Positions 52,583-61,278 of a stretch of 64,000 nt of DNA are shown piece after piece (position 1 is the stretch's first letter; every line of letters begins with the position of its first letter). This DNA comes from JAUSIK01 sp964362915 (GTDB taxonomy: Archaea; Nanobdellota; Nanobdellia; Pacearchaeales; GW2011-AR1), in contig CAYIGH010000002.1 in the NCBI GenBank assembly GCA_964362915.1, positions 9,624-73,623 on the forward strand, read 5' to 3'. The notes below the pieces were generated by a model. The model saw only the letters and a program-made list of their open reading frames with translations, did not search any database and was not told where the DNA came from. The position numbers and the translations under genes were made by a program.

Positions 52583-52694
52583 GGGGTGATATAAATGAAA
52601 CCAACCTAACAACAATGAAAAAAGAAAGAAATAACATAACCAGTTTTCTACCTCTTTAGACACCATCTACCTCTTTTCAGTTTCTTTCTTTTTT
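52583..52694 (+). promoter_or_regulatory. structured leader with micro-ORFs before the SBDS gene
   Basis: A strong Shine-Dalgarno GGGGTGAT (52583-52590) precedes a four-codon ORF (MKPT) and then a second ORF of 14 codons (MKKERNNITSFLPL). The 14-bp perfect inverted repeat AAAAAAGAAAGAAA (52618-52631) / TTTCTTTCTTTTTT (52681-52694) brackets two copies of TCTACCTCTTT (52647-52657, 52666-52676). A T-rich tract follows. Looks like an attenuator-type control region; see findings. Confidence 0.4.
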
Positions 52695-52746
52695 CTCATT
52701 TTTGATTTATAATAATATTTATATAATTACCTAAGTTCTAGAAAAC

Positions 52747-53418
52747 ATGCCAAAAGTAACAGCAAGAATTAAGATAAAGAACAAACATTATGAAACCCAT
52801 GTTGACTTAGATGAAGCATTAAAAATAAGAGAGGGAAAAGGCGATATAGTAACTGCATTAGACTCCCCAAATATTTATTATGATATAAAAAAAGGCACAT
52901 TAGCTTCTAATACAGATCTTAAAGAGGCATTTGGAACAACAAATATTCACGAAATAGCCAAAATCATTATAATAAAAGGAGAAGTTCAAAAGACTCAAGA
53001 ATTCAGAGATGCAGAAAAAGAAAATAAAATTAAGCAGATAATAGACTTATTGCTAAGGAATGCAGTGGATCAGCATGGCAGACCATTTACAGAAGAAAGA
53101 CTTAAAACAGCAATACAGCAAGCACATTACAATTTTGACAATCGCCCCGCTGAACAGCAGTTAAACCCCCTCGTCCACGAGCTTAAGAAAATAATACCTA
53201 TAAAAGTATCAACAAAGAAAGTTAAATTAATAATACCTGCTAGATTTACAGGCCAGGTTTATGGTATTCTTAAAGACCATAAAGAATCAGAAGATTGGCT
53301 TGCAAATGGAGATTTGCAAGTTATCCTTAATATCCCTCCCGGAATCTTAATAGATTTTTATGAAAAGCTTAATTCAATTACCCATGGCGCCGCACAGAGC
53401 GAAGAAATAGCTGAATAA
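52747..53418 (+). CDS. sdo1: SBDS/SDO1 ribosome maturation factor
   Basis: 223 aa. The archaeal SBDS layout: N-terminal FYSH domain with VTALDSPNIYYDIKKG, middle three-helix domain (LLLRNAVDQHGRPFTEERLKTAI) and a C-terminal ferredoxin-like domain (IPARFTGQVYGILKDH). In Archaea it often precedes the exosome genes, as here. It helps release eIF6-like factors from the 50S subunit. Confidence 0.93.
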   Translation: MPKVTARIKIKNKHYETHVDLDEALKIREGKGDIVTALDSPNIYYDIKKGTLASNTDLKEAFGTTNIHEIAKIIIIKGEVQKTQEFRDAEKENKIKQIIDLLLRNAVDQHGRPFTEERLKTAIQQAHYNFDNRPAEQQLNPLVHELKKIIPIKVSTKKVKLIIPARFTGQVYGILKDHKESEDWLANGDLQVILNIPPGILIDFYEKLNSITHGAAQSEEIAE

Positions 53419-53457
53419 TAAAATAATAAATTGAGGTGATGGAGAATATAGATTAAG

Positions 53458-53931
53458 ATGGAAGTTAAAGAATTTGATGGAGATATAGATAGTAGGAAAG
53501 TCAAAACAATTATGAAGCTAACAGATAGAGTAAAACAATGGTTTGCCAAACCTAAAAATAAAGATACTCCAACTCCTCATTTTGAGGAAAGAAATGGTGT
53601 TCTTAGCGTGCATCAAGATTCTGCTGATAATACTCGGTATCGAGTTATGTTAAATCCCTCTTTTATTGGGAGTATAGCCTTGCCTTCTGGTCAAAACTTT
53701 CTCTCTTCGGAAAATGGCATCGCCGTCCTCCCTATGACCATAGATAATAATACCTATGTAATAAATAACTCTATCAGTGGTGCATATCTGTATTTACCTT
53801 TTTCTGGAGCTACGGTCTTAGTAGCTAAAGGTGTTTGGGGAGACTGGTTTCCTAAACAATTTTTTAATTCAAAAATAACTTTTTACACAGGAGCTACTTC
53901 TTACCAAAGCCCAAAAAACCAAAAACCTTAA
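53458..53931 (+). CDS. hypothetical protein between SBDS and the exosome
   Basis: 157 aa. Weak, beta-rich domain with repeated Ile/Thr/Asn and Gly (VLPMTIDNNTYVINNSISGAYLYLPF). A strong Shine-Dalgarno GAGGTGAT lies at 53434-53441, with a five-codon ORF (MENID) between it and the start. A second in-frame ATG at MKLTDRVKQW could also be used. No family recognised. Lies in an otherwise conserved SBDS-exosome order. Confidence 0.45.
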   Translation: MEVKEFDGDIDSRKVKTIMKLTDRVKQWFAKPKNKDTPTPHFEERNGVLSVHQDSADNTRYRVMLNPSFIGSIALPSGQNFLSSENGIAVLPMTIDNNTYVINNSISGAYLYLPFSGATVLVAKGVWGDWFPKQFFNSKITFYTGATSYQSPKNQKP

Positions 53932-54020
53932 AAACCCCAAAATCCCTAATGTTTTTGAAAAAGTAAAGACAGACATAGAAAAATTACATTATTCTTTTGT
54001 CTGAATAAATTACTATTACA

Positions 54021-54734
54021 ATGAGAAATGAAATTAATGAGGCACACGAAGCCGCAGATATTGATTCTGATGCTTCTGGCAAAAGAAGAATAGTTGTCCC
54101 AGGAGAAGTAATTGCCACAGGCATAGATTTTCTCCCCGGAGAAGGAACAAAAAGAGACGGCGATAATGTAGTTGCTATGAGATTTGGTCTAGCAGAAGAA
54201 GCAGGCAAAGTAATTAGAGTAATTTCTATTTTCGGCGCATTTATCCCAAGAAGAAATAATGTTGTTATAGGGCGCATAGAAGACATAACTTATAACGGCT
54301 GGATAGTTAATATAGATTCTGCCCCCCAAGCATTTCTCCCAATAGAAGAGGTTCCGAGATTTATAAATAAAAATGAAATGGATCAGTTTCTCGCAATAGG
54401 CGATATAATAGCTGCCAAAATATGGTCTGTAAAGAATAGAGGCATAGATCTGGCTTTAAAAGGCAAAGGTCTAGGCAAGTTAGAAGGCGGATTCATCTTT
54501 AGAATTATTCCAAGCAGAGTTCCAAGAATAATAGGAAGAGAGGGCTCAATGATTAATTTAATAAAAGAAAAAACAAAATGCAATATAACAGTAGGCCAAA
54601 ATGGCTGGATATGGATAAGAGGCCCAACAGTAGAAGACGAGATAAAAGCAAGAAAAGCAATAGAATTTGTTGCAGATAAAGTCTTCATCAATGGCCTAAC
54701 AGAAAAAGTGGAGGAATGGTTCTCGGAGAATTAA
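54021..54734 (+). CDS. rrp4: exosome cap subunit Rrp4
   Basis: 237 aa. N-terminal domain, S1 domain (GRIEDITYNGWIVNIDS) and KH domain (IPSRVPRIIGREGSMINLIKEKTKC). Binds RNA at the top of the Rrp41/Rrp42 ring. A small unknown gene separates it from rrp41. Confidence 0.93.
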   Translation: MRNEINEAHEAADIDSDASGKRRIVVPGEVIATGIDFLPGEGTKRDGDNVVAMRFGLAEEAGKVIRVISIFGAFIPRRNNVVIGRIEDITYNGWIVNIDSAPQAFLPIEEVPRFINKNEMDQFLAIGDIIAAKIWSVKNRGIDLALKGKGLGKLEGGFIFRIIPSRVPRIIGREGSMINLIKEKTKCNITVGQNGWIWIRGPTVEDEIKARKAIEFVADKVFINGLTEKVEEWFSEN

Positions 54735-54735
54735 A

Positions 54736-55047
54736 ATGATGGGAAAAAGATTAACGTATTACATAGAATCACAAATAGTTGAAATACCAGAATCCAGCCC
54801 TGTTAAAGTAGCATGTAGTTTGGCTGACAGATATAGTCTAATAATGGGAGAATGGAATTTTTTAGCCAGAGACAATAATAAAGAATGTAGTATTGTAGCG
54901 GCAGGTATAGAACAAAACGGTTTGGCCATAGAAGTAAAGAAATTAGATGGAGATAGATATGATATAAGAACGAATCTCAATGCAATTAACAGTTACCATT
55001 TATCGCAATTGGCAAAATCAAAAGAATTAGTGAGGACTAAAAATTAA
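54736..55047 (+). CDS. unknown small protein interleaved between rrp4 and rrp41
   Basis: 103 aa. Beta-rich (YYIESQIVEIPESSPVKVACS ... ), no recognised domain. Placed with 1-nt gaps on both sides (TAAaATG). Same positional behaviour as the inserted genes of the ribosomal operon, but the LxxGxxV pattern is less clear. Confidence 0.55.
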   Translation: MMGKRLTYYIESQIVEIPESSPVKVACSLADRYSLIMGEWNFLARDNNKECSIVAAGIEQNGLAIEVKKLDGDRYDIRTNLNAINSYHLSQLAKSKELVRTKN

Positions 55048-55048
55048 A

Positions 55049-55756
55049 ATGGCAAAAGAATTCAAACGTCCTGACGGAAGAAAATTCAATGAACTAAGAA
55101 AAATAACTGCAAAAATAGGAGTGGTGCCAAATGCAGATGGTTCAGCACTTTTTGCTTTTGGAAATACAGTAGCAATCGCAGCAGTTTATGGTCCGAGAAG
55201 GCTACATCCACAGCACATGCAGGATCCAGCAATAGGAGTTCTAAGATGCAACTATGATTTATTGAGTTTTTCAGTAGATGATAGAAAAAAACCAGGCCCA
55301 TCAAGGCGTTCTCAAGAAATATCAAAAGTTGCAGGCTGGGCATTAGAGCCAATCATAGACTTAGAGGCATTTCCTAATACAGTTATAGATGTTCAAATCT
55401 ATATCTTACAAGCAGATGCAGGAACAAGGACAGCAGGAATTAATGCTGCATCGATGGCTTTAGCTCATGCAGGCATTCCTATGAAAGATCTCGTTTGTTC
55501 AGTCGCAGTAGGTAAGCAAGATAAGGAGTTTATAGTAGATTTGACAAAAGAAGAAGAAGACTTTAAGGAAGGAGAAGGGGCCACGGATTTTGCAGTGGCA
55601 AAATTAGCTAATTCAGATGAATTCTCTTTGCTTCAATTAGACGGCAAAATCCGTCCAGAAGAGTTTAAGGAAGTTCTGAATTTAGCATCAGAATCATGTA
55701 AAAAAATATACGAGGCTCAAAAAAAGGCATTAAAGGAGACAATTTCACAAAGTTAA
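55049..55756 (+). CDS. rrp41: exosome core subunit Rrp41 (catalytic)
   Basis: 235 aa. RPDGRKFNELRKITAKIGVV, AAVYGPRRLHPQHMQDPA and DLTKEEEDFKEGEGATDFAVA match the active RNase PH-like subunit. Phosphorolytic 3'-5' RNA degradation and tailing. Works with Rrp42 in a hexameric ring. Confidence 0.95.
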   Translation: MAKEFKRPDGRKFNELRKITAKIGVVPNADGSALFAFGNTVAIAAVYGPRRLHPQHMQDPAIGVLRCNYDLLSFSVDDRKKPGPSRRSQEISKVAGWALEPIIDLEAFPNTVIDVQIYILQADAGTRTAGINAASMALAHAGIPMKDLVCSVAVGKQDKEFIVDLTKEEEDFKEGEGATDFAVAKLANSDEFSLLQLDGKIRPEEFKEVLNLASESCKKIYEAQKKALKETISQS

Positions 55757-55757
55757 A

Positions 55758-56558
55758 ATGGAAATTTCAAATGTAACCCGGGAATATCTGGAAAAATTAT
55801 TCAGCCAAGATAAAAGATTTGATGGTAGAAGTTTACTTGATTTTCGAGATTTAGAATTATCTTATAATGTCTCTAATAAATCAGAGGGAAGTGCAAGAGT
55901 AGTGCTTGGGAAGACAGAAGTTATAGTAGGAGTAAAATTAGCTCCAGGAGAGCCTTATCCAGATTCTCCAGAGGAAGGCAATCTAATATGTTCAGGAGAA
56001 TTACTGCCTCTAGCATCTCCAAAATTTGAATCAGGTCCGCCTGGTTTTAAAGCAATAGAATTAGGCAGGCTTGTAGACAGAGCAATTAGAGAATCAGGCA
56101 TGATAGATTTTTCTAAACTATCAATAGATAAGGAAAAGGTATGGACAATCTACATAGATATATATCCTATAAATGATGACGGGAATTTGATAGATGCTTC
56201 AACAATAGGTGCAGTTGCAGCATTAAAAAATGCAAAGATGCCTGCAATAGACAAAGAAGGAAAAGTGGATTATGAAATTAAAAAAGGCAGTTTGCCATTA
56301 TCAAAAGAAACTTTTCCTTTATCTTTAAGTTTCTACAAGCTTGGAAATTCGATTTTACTAGATCCAACAAGGGAAGAAGAGGAAGCTTGTAATGCCAGAA
56401 TAACACTTGGAATATCTAAATGGAACAAAAATTTAATGATCAATTCATGCCAGAAAGCCGGAGAATCCACTTTTAGCCAGGAAGATACGTCAAAAATAGC
56501 ATCTCTTATTCCTAAAAAATTCGAGGAACTTAACGAAAAACTTAAAAAGTTCCTTTAG
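55758..56558 (+). CDS. rrp42: exosome core subunit Rrp42 (structural)
   Basis: 266 aa. RFDGRSLLDFRDLELSYNVSNKSEGSARVVLGKTEVIVGVKL (key residues RFDGR and GSA.V..G.T.V..GVK) are typical. Non-catalytic partner of Rrp41. Confidence 0.94.
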   Translation: MEISNVTREYLEKLFSQDKRFDGRSLLDFRDLELSYNVSNKSEGSARVVLGKTEVIVGVKLAPGEPYPDSPEEGNLICSGELLPLASPKFESGPPGFKAIELGRLVDRAIRESGMIDFSKLSIDKEKVWTIYIDIYPINDDGNLIDASTIGAVAALKNAKMPAIDKEGKVDYEIKKGSLPLSKETFPLSLSFYKLGNSILLDPTREEEEACNARITLGISKWNKNLMINSCQKAGESTFSQEDTSKIASLIPKKFEELNEKLKKFL

Positions 56559-56566
56559 AAGTTTAT

Positions 56567-56956
56567 ATGATGAAGCCCAAAATAAAAGAACAATTTACGA
56601 AATATGAAATTGCACGTATTATAGGAGCAAGAGCATTGCAAATAGCAATGGATGCGCCACTTTTAGTGAAAATATCTAAAGATAAATTAGAAGAGATACG
56701 TTATGATGCCCTCAAGATAGCAGAATACGAATTCGAAGAAGAGGTCTTGCCTATAACTATTCATAGACCAACTCCAAAGAAAGGAAGGGATAAATTAGCA
56801 GTTATTAAGGAAGAGGTAGTTAGTGATGAAGAATTAGCAGAAAAAGAAAAAGAACTTGAAAAGGAAATAGTTGAAAATCCAGAAGAATACAGCCTCACTC
56901 CAGAAGAAGAAGAGATAGAATTAGAGCCAGCCAATGGAGCCGAAGAAACGCAGTAA
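56567..56956 (+). CDS. rpoK: RNA polymerase subunit RpoK (omega/Rpb6-like) with acidic tail
   Basis: 129 aa. KYEIARIIGARALQIAMDAPLLV and LPITIHRPTPKKG are the RpoK signature. Archaeal RpoK is usually 55-100 aa; about 50 extra residues here form a Glu-rich tail. The order rpoK-eno-rps2 is a known archaeal arrangement. Confidence 0.9.
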   Translation: MMKPKIKEQFTKYEIARIIGARALQIAMDAPLLVKISKDKLEEIRYDALKIAEYEFEEEVLPITIHRPTPKKGRDKLAVIKEEVVSDEELAEKEKELEKEIVENPEEYSLTPEEEEIELEPANGAEETQ

Positions 56957-56990
56957 AAACAATTAAAAACTTCTTTTTCATTTCTAATGA

Positions 56991-58148
56991 ATGAATATAA
57001 AAGAGATTCGTGCAAGAAAAATTAAAGACTCAAGAGACGATTACACAATAGAAGTTTCAGTAAATGGCCAGAAAGCCTCTTCTCCAAGTGGCAAATCAAC
57101 AGGCAAATATGAAACATCTTGCTATCACAATTCTATAAAATGGAATATCAAAGCAATTAATTCTCTAAAAATTCCATTTAAAATTTTTACTTTTAACGAT
57201 TTAAAGAAAGTTGAATTTCTAATCGAAAAAAAATTTAATTTAAAAGATCCAAAACAATTCGGAGCAAATGCACTTTTTGCTTTAGAATCAGCAATTTTAA
57301 AGGCATTAGCTAAATCACAAAATAAAGAATTATGGCAAATAATCAATTTAAATGCTAAAAAAATTCCAGTTCCAGTTGGAAATGCAATAGGAGGAGGCTT
57401 ACATTCTCATAATAAAGAGCATCCTGAATTCCAGGAATTCTTATTAATACCGAAAGGGAAAGACATAAAAGAAAACGTAAAAATAATGAATGAAATATAT
57501 AGAAAATTAAAATCAATCATAAAATCTAATTCAAAAAATGATGAAGGAGCTTGGCAAACCTCCATACCAAATGAAGAAGTTTTAGAAATATTATCCAAAT
57601 TTTACAATATAAATATTGGTTTAGATGTAGCTTCTTCAAGTTTCTATAAAAATGCAGGATATCAATATAAAAATAAGCTATTAAATAGAAAAGCACAGAT
57701 TCATTATATGAATTCTTTAATCAAAAGATATAATATATTTTATTTGGAAGATCCCATTCAAGAAGAAGACTTTAATGGCTTTTCAAGAATAGCATCTAAA
57801 AATAGGAGTTCTAGAACATCAGTTCTTGTTGTTGGAGATGATTTAACTGCCACTCATATCTCTAGATTAAAAAAAGCAATGAAAAATAAATCTATAAATG
57901 CAATGATAATAAAGCCAAATCAGAATGGCTCTTTAATAGAATTGCAGGAAATATTCAATATCTGTAAAAGTAATAATATCAAAACAATTATCTCCCATAG
58001 GTCAGCCGAAACACTAGACAATGCATTAGCAGACTATGCAGTTGGCTTCCAAGCAGATTTTATAAAATGCGGCATAGCAACAAAGTGGAGGGAAGTTAAG
58101 TTGAAGAGATTAATTGAGATAAATAATTACATAAAAGCTTATAAATAA
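56991..58148 (+). CDS. eno: enolase, compact
   Basis: 385 aa against 410-430 usual. SSPSGKSTG loop, GGGLHSHNKEHPEFQEF (catalytic region with Glu), DEG (second Glu), GLDVASSSFY, EDPIQEED, VGDDLTAT, KPNQNGS with its Lys and SHRSAET...IKCGI with the C-terminal Lys are all present, so it should be active. It interconverts 2-phosphoglycerate and phosphoenolpyruvate. TATA-like box near 56959-56972. Confidence 0.88.
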   Translation: MNIKEIRARKIKDSRDDYTIEVSVNGQKASSPSGKSTGKYETSCYHNSIKWNIKAINSLKIPFKIFTFNDLKKVEFLIEKKFNLKDPKQFGANALFALESAILKALAKSQNKELWQIINLNAKKIPVPVGNAIGGGLHSHNKEHPEFQEFLLIPKGKDIKENVKIMNEIYRKLKSIIKSNSKNDEGAWQTSIPNEEVLEILSKFYNINIGLDVASSSFYKNAGYQYKNKLLNRKAQIHYMNSLIKRYNIFYLEDPIQEEDFNGFSRIASKNRSSRTSVLVVGDDLTATHISRLKKAMKNKSINAMIIKPNQNGSLIELQEIFNICKSNNIKTIISHRSAETLDNALADYAVGFQADFIKCGIATKWREVKLKRLIEINNYIKAYK

Positions 58149-58180
58149 TAAAAAATGAAGAATTTTATGGATGTAGTGAT

Positions 58181-58417
58181 ATGATTCCCGGAAAAAAAGA
58201 AGAAAAGCTTAAACTATATATTGTACAATATGCGATTTTGGAAAGCGTTGTGGATTTTGATATTTCAATAGCATCAAATGAAAGAGATGCACTTAAAGAA
58301 GCAGCTGAAAATTGGAGCAAAAAATATGATTCTCACTTTATTAAACCAAGAGTTCTCTCAATTCGTGAGACCATCCATCCAGATTATAACATTAACCTAG
58401 AAAGAAAATTAAATTAA
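58181..58417 (+). CDS. unknown small protein after enolase
   Basis: 78 aa. KLKLYIVQYAILESVVDFDISIAS followed by a helix (ERDALKEAAENWSKKY) and a strand. Compact alpha/beta domain, resembling small uncharacterised archaeal proteins. It follows enolase by 32 bp and converges with the phosphatase gene. Confidence 0.5.
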   Translation: MIPGKKEEKLKLYIVQYAILESVVDFDISIASNERDALKEAAENWSKKYDSHFIKPRVLSIRETIHPDYNINLERKLN

Positions 58418-58419
58418 CC

Positions 58420-58950
58420 TCAAATCTCAAACTCCATCATCTGGCCATTCTCAACTTTCATTTCCCATATTTCCCTATCACTTAGTTTTCTAAAATATCC
58501 AGCAGCAATTTTTACAGTCTCTTCATGCGCCACTACAACAATAATATTATAATTCATTTTAACAAGATCTTTAATGAAAGAAAGAACTCTCTTCTTTTCA
58601 TCCAAAAAAGACTCTCCGCCATTTGCTCTTTTATGAAAGGGATCTTTTTCCATTGCTTTTTTGTATTCAAAACAAGATCTACCTTCAAATCCTGTCTTTC
58701 TCTCATTAATTCTCGCATCAACTTTTATAGGAACTTTATGACTTTTATTAATTATGTGGGCAGTTTGTTTTGTTCTCGGCAGTTCAGAAATATAGATAAC
58801 TTCAATATTTTCATTTTTTAGTCTTTCTCTCGCATTTTCCGCCTGTTTTTTACCTAAAGCAGTCAAATAGACCCTCTTTTTCGGGTCATCATTGCACAAA
58901 TTCTTTACATTATAATTGCTTTGTCCATGTCTTATAAAATAAAACTTCAT
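58420..58950 (-). CDS. histidine phosphatase (phosphoglycerate-mutase-like)
   Basis: 176 aa. RHGQSNYN near the N-terminus with catalytic His, RTKQTA, and the later VVAHEETV with the second catalytic His. Members include cofactor-dependent phosphoglycerate mutases and small-molecule phosphatases; the substrate is not determined. Lies beside enolase, consistent with a glycolytic role, but on the other strand. Confidence 0.8.
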   Translation of the reverse strand: MKFYFIRHGQSNYNVKNLCNDDPKKRVYLTALGKKQAENARERLKNENIEVIYISELPRTKQTAHIINKSHKVPIKVDARINERKTGFEGRSCFEYKKAMEKDPFHKRANGGESFLDEKKRVLSFIKDLVKMNYNIIVVVAHEETVKIAAGYFRKLSDREIWEMKVENGQMMEFEI

Positions 58951-58970
58951 GAAATCTTTAAGTAAGAAAT

Positions 58971-58981
58971 CTTTTTAAACC
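58971..58981 (+). promoter_or_regulatory. TATA-like promoter of rps2
   Basis: CTTTTTAAACC, 20-30 nt before the ATG at 59001. Confidence 0.5.
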
Positions 58982-59000
58982 CTTTATCTCTTCTTTTATA

Positions 59001-59999
59001 ATGCCTAAAAGAAAAGCAAAAGAAGATGAATCCTTAATAGAAAAGGCAGAGAAAGCAGTAAAAAAGACAGCTGGGGAACTATCTAAAGAATTATCAAAAG
59101 ATATAGAAAAGGTTGTGGAAAAAGCAAAAGAAGAAGCTGAAGATATTGTAGAATCTGTAAAAGAAAAAGTAGAAGATGTAGTAGAAGCACTTTCTGGAGA
59201 AAAAAATAAGAAAGAGAAGAAAAAATCTAAGAAACAATTACATAAGGGAGAAATTAAAGAAGAGCTAGAAAAAAAAGATAAAAAATCAAAGTTAGAGGCA
59301 CTTAGAGAAAAAGCAAAAGAATTAGAAAAAAAAGTCTCAGAGCCAAAGATAGAATCAGCAGATATAAAACAAAAAGTTCAGGCAGAAGAGGAAAAGATTG
59401 ATACTTTAGTTTCAATAGAAGATTATCTTAAGTCATCTATTCATTTAGGAACAAGAGTAATAACGCCTGATATGAGGCCTTATGTATATAAGAGAAGAGC
59501 AGACGGACTAGCAGTATTTAACACTGCCCTATTGGATAAAAAAATAAGAGAATCTTCAGATTTTTTATCAAATTATTCTCCACAAGATGTTTTAGTTGTT
59601 TGCAAAAGAGAAGCTGGCTGGAAGGCACTAGAATTATTCTCAAAAATAACAGGCATTACTATATTTACAAAAAAATATCCTGCAGGAATACTAACAAATC
59701 CCATACTGGATAAATTCAGAGAAGCAGAGCTAGTTGTTATATGCGACCCCTGGATAGATAAAAATGCATTATATGAGGCTCAAAGAATAAAAATTCCTGT
59801 ATTGGCAATTTGCGACACAAATAATTACACGCTAGGCGTCACTCAAATACTTCCAGGAAACAATAAAAGCGCAAAAAGCTTAGGCATGATTTTTTATTTA
59901 TTGGCAAAATTATATACGGAAAAAAGAAAATTAGAAGCAGAAATACCTCCAATTTCAGAATGGATTGAAAATTGGGATATACTTGAGCCTCCGAAATAA
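59001..59999 (+). CDS. rps2: ribosomal protein uS2 with long charged N-terminal extension
   Basis: 332 aa. The S2 core starts near residue 133 (LVSIEDYLKSSIHLGTRVITPDMRPYVYKRR... key residues) and ends WIENWDILEPP. About 130 residues before it are Lys/Glu-rich with strong coiled-coil character. Archaeal uS2 is normally near 200 aa. The extension is unusual and may bind rRNA or another factor. Confidence 0.9.
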   Translation: MPKRKAKEDESLIEKAEKAVKKTAGELSKELSKDIEKVVEKAKEEAEDIVESVKEKVEDVVEALSGEKNKKEKKKSKKQLHKGEIKEELEKKDKKSKLEALREKAKELEKKVSEPKIESADIKQKVQAEEEKIDTLVSIEDYLKSSIHLGTRVITPDMRPYVYKRRADGLAVFNTALLDKKIRESSDFLSNYSPQDVLVVCKREAGWKALELFSKITGITIFTKKYPAGILTNPILDKFREAELVVICDPWIDKNALYEAQRIKIPVLAICDTNNYTLGVTQILPGNNKSAKSLGMIFYLLAKLYTEKRKLEAEIPPISEWIENWDILEPPK

Positions 60000-60028
60000 A
60001 TTAAATACAAGTCTGTCCCATTTTAAAT

Positions 60029-60252
60029 ATGCAGGATGAAGTAATTACAGTCTATAAAAAGAGAGTGAAATAAAAAAGATAGCGGACAAATTAACAAGAC
60101 ATTATTTTGACGATTTAATTAAAACAGAGCATTTTGAATATTCAGTCTTAGAAAAAGGAACAGATATTAATTTACTAAAGGAAAAATTCATGGAATTAAA
60201 AAGAATAAAAATGATCACAAAAAGAGAACATAAAACCTCTAGTAAAATATAG
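60029..60252 (+). pseudogene. small gene broken by a frameshift
   Basis: The frame MQDEVITVYKKRVK stops, and the shifted frame continues ESEIKKIADKLTRHYFDDLIKTEHFEY... to a TAG at 60252. Total 224 bp, that is 3 x 74 plus 2. A 1-nt change in the AAATAAAAAAG run at 60070-60080 would join them. No family recognised. It lies between rps2 and an IS630 fragment and is probably decaying. Confidence 0.4.
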
Positions 60253-60265
60253 ATAACTGCGCTAA

Positions 60266-60667
60266 TTATGTGACATAAGTACCAATAAAAAAAGAAGCGA
60301 CTAGACCATTTGTCCTTTGTATGCTCTGCATTTTCCGCTTTACCAATTTCTTTAATTCAGCCGTATTTTTTGCTTGATGAGCCTTCAACTTGTATGCCTT
60401 TAGATATTCCCATACATGTTCATCAGGATTTAAATCAGGGGAATAAGAAGGAAATCTGTATACTGCAATCTTATTTTTATTTGCTTCAACAAAATTATTT
60501 ACTTTTTTTGACTTATGAACTGGAGAACTATCTTCTATTACTATCACCTTTCTTTTTGGATGTTGTTTTAGAATATTGGCTAAAAATTCAATATGTTTAT
60601 CTCCATTTACTTTCTTCTTCTCAATTCTAAATATAATTTTTCCTGCAGGACTGATTGCAGAAGTCAT
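60266..60667 (-). pseudogene. IS630-family transposase, C-terminal part only
   Basis: 133 aa. VIVIEDSSPVHKSKKV has the second Asp region of the DDE fold, and SYSPDLNPDEHVWEYLK carries the Glu of the catalytic triad. The N-terminal half, with the helix-turn-helix and first Asp, is missing. The break is at about 60668, where GC-rich sequence begins, so the element was cut by a later insertion. Confidence 0.8.
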
Positions 60668-60903
60668 CCGCTATATCCCAGCTGCGACGCAGCAAATTTG
60701 CGTGACTCTCCCATCACCGTGTGGAGTAACGTAAGCCCTTCGGGAGCGCCGGCTGTAAGCCAGAGCCCTGCTGGCACGACGCTTGATTTCCTTATTGCGG
60801 TTAAGCGTACCTACTATCTTGAGGCTCTGTCTGAGGCAGTCAGGGTGCTGAATGTGATTCATCCAAGTCAGTAAAACAGTAAATTGTAGCATTTCCAGGA
60901 GAC
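60668..60903. other. GC-rich segment of unknown origin
   Basis: Visibly richer in G+C than the rest of the window. It contains no gene I can support; open frames on both strands look like chance products of high GC. It starts exactly at the truncated IS630 gene and ends at the vapC stop, so it probably arrived with vapBC. Confidence 0.5.
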
Positions 60904-61278
60904 TCACTTCTTCACGAATTCAACTCCAGAAAAGTCTTCGAACTCCTTGTCTCCTGTTACAAAGGGGTAGCCGTGCTTGATGGCGTAGACATATCCAACA
61001 GCATCGAAAAACGAAATGTCTGCCTTTCTATGCTCATATCGAAACTTTACTGCCTCGATTAAGATAGCTTTATCAACAGGAACTGCATAGGGCTCGAAGA
61101 TCTGATACCAATACTCTGCTGTCTCCTGATTTTTATCTCGGAGCAGTACTCCGAAGAACTCTGCCAGCGTAAGGTCTGTCACGACAAAATCAAGTTTAAG
61201 GTACTTTGCAAACTTCGAATTGCCTTCTGCTATTTCAACTAGGGCATACGTATCCATACACTTTATTATCTCAACCAT
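60904..61278 (-). CDS. vapC: VapC-type PIN-domain toxin
   Basis: 124 aa. PIN acidic residues are in MDTYALVE, LAEFF, ISFFDAVG and TGDKEF, the four expected positions. Such toxins cleave tRNA or rRNA. Start at 61278 overlaps vapB; a start at MDTYALVE (61257) is also possible. GC-rich relative to neighbours. Confidence 0.85.
   Translation of the reverse strand: MVEIIKCMDTYALVEIAEGNSKFAKYLKLDFVVTDLTLAEFFGVLLRDKNQETAEYWYQIFEPYAVPVDKAILIEAVKFRYEHRKADISFFDAVGYVYAIKHGYPFVTGDKEFEDFSGVEFVKK

Noticed and set aside
60593..60874. Plus-strand open frame across the IS630 end and GC-rich tract
   Set aside because: It crosses the insertion junction and has no family features; likely chance in GC-rich DNA.
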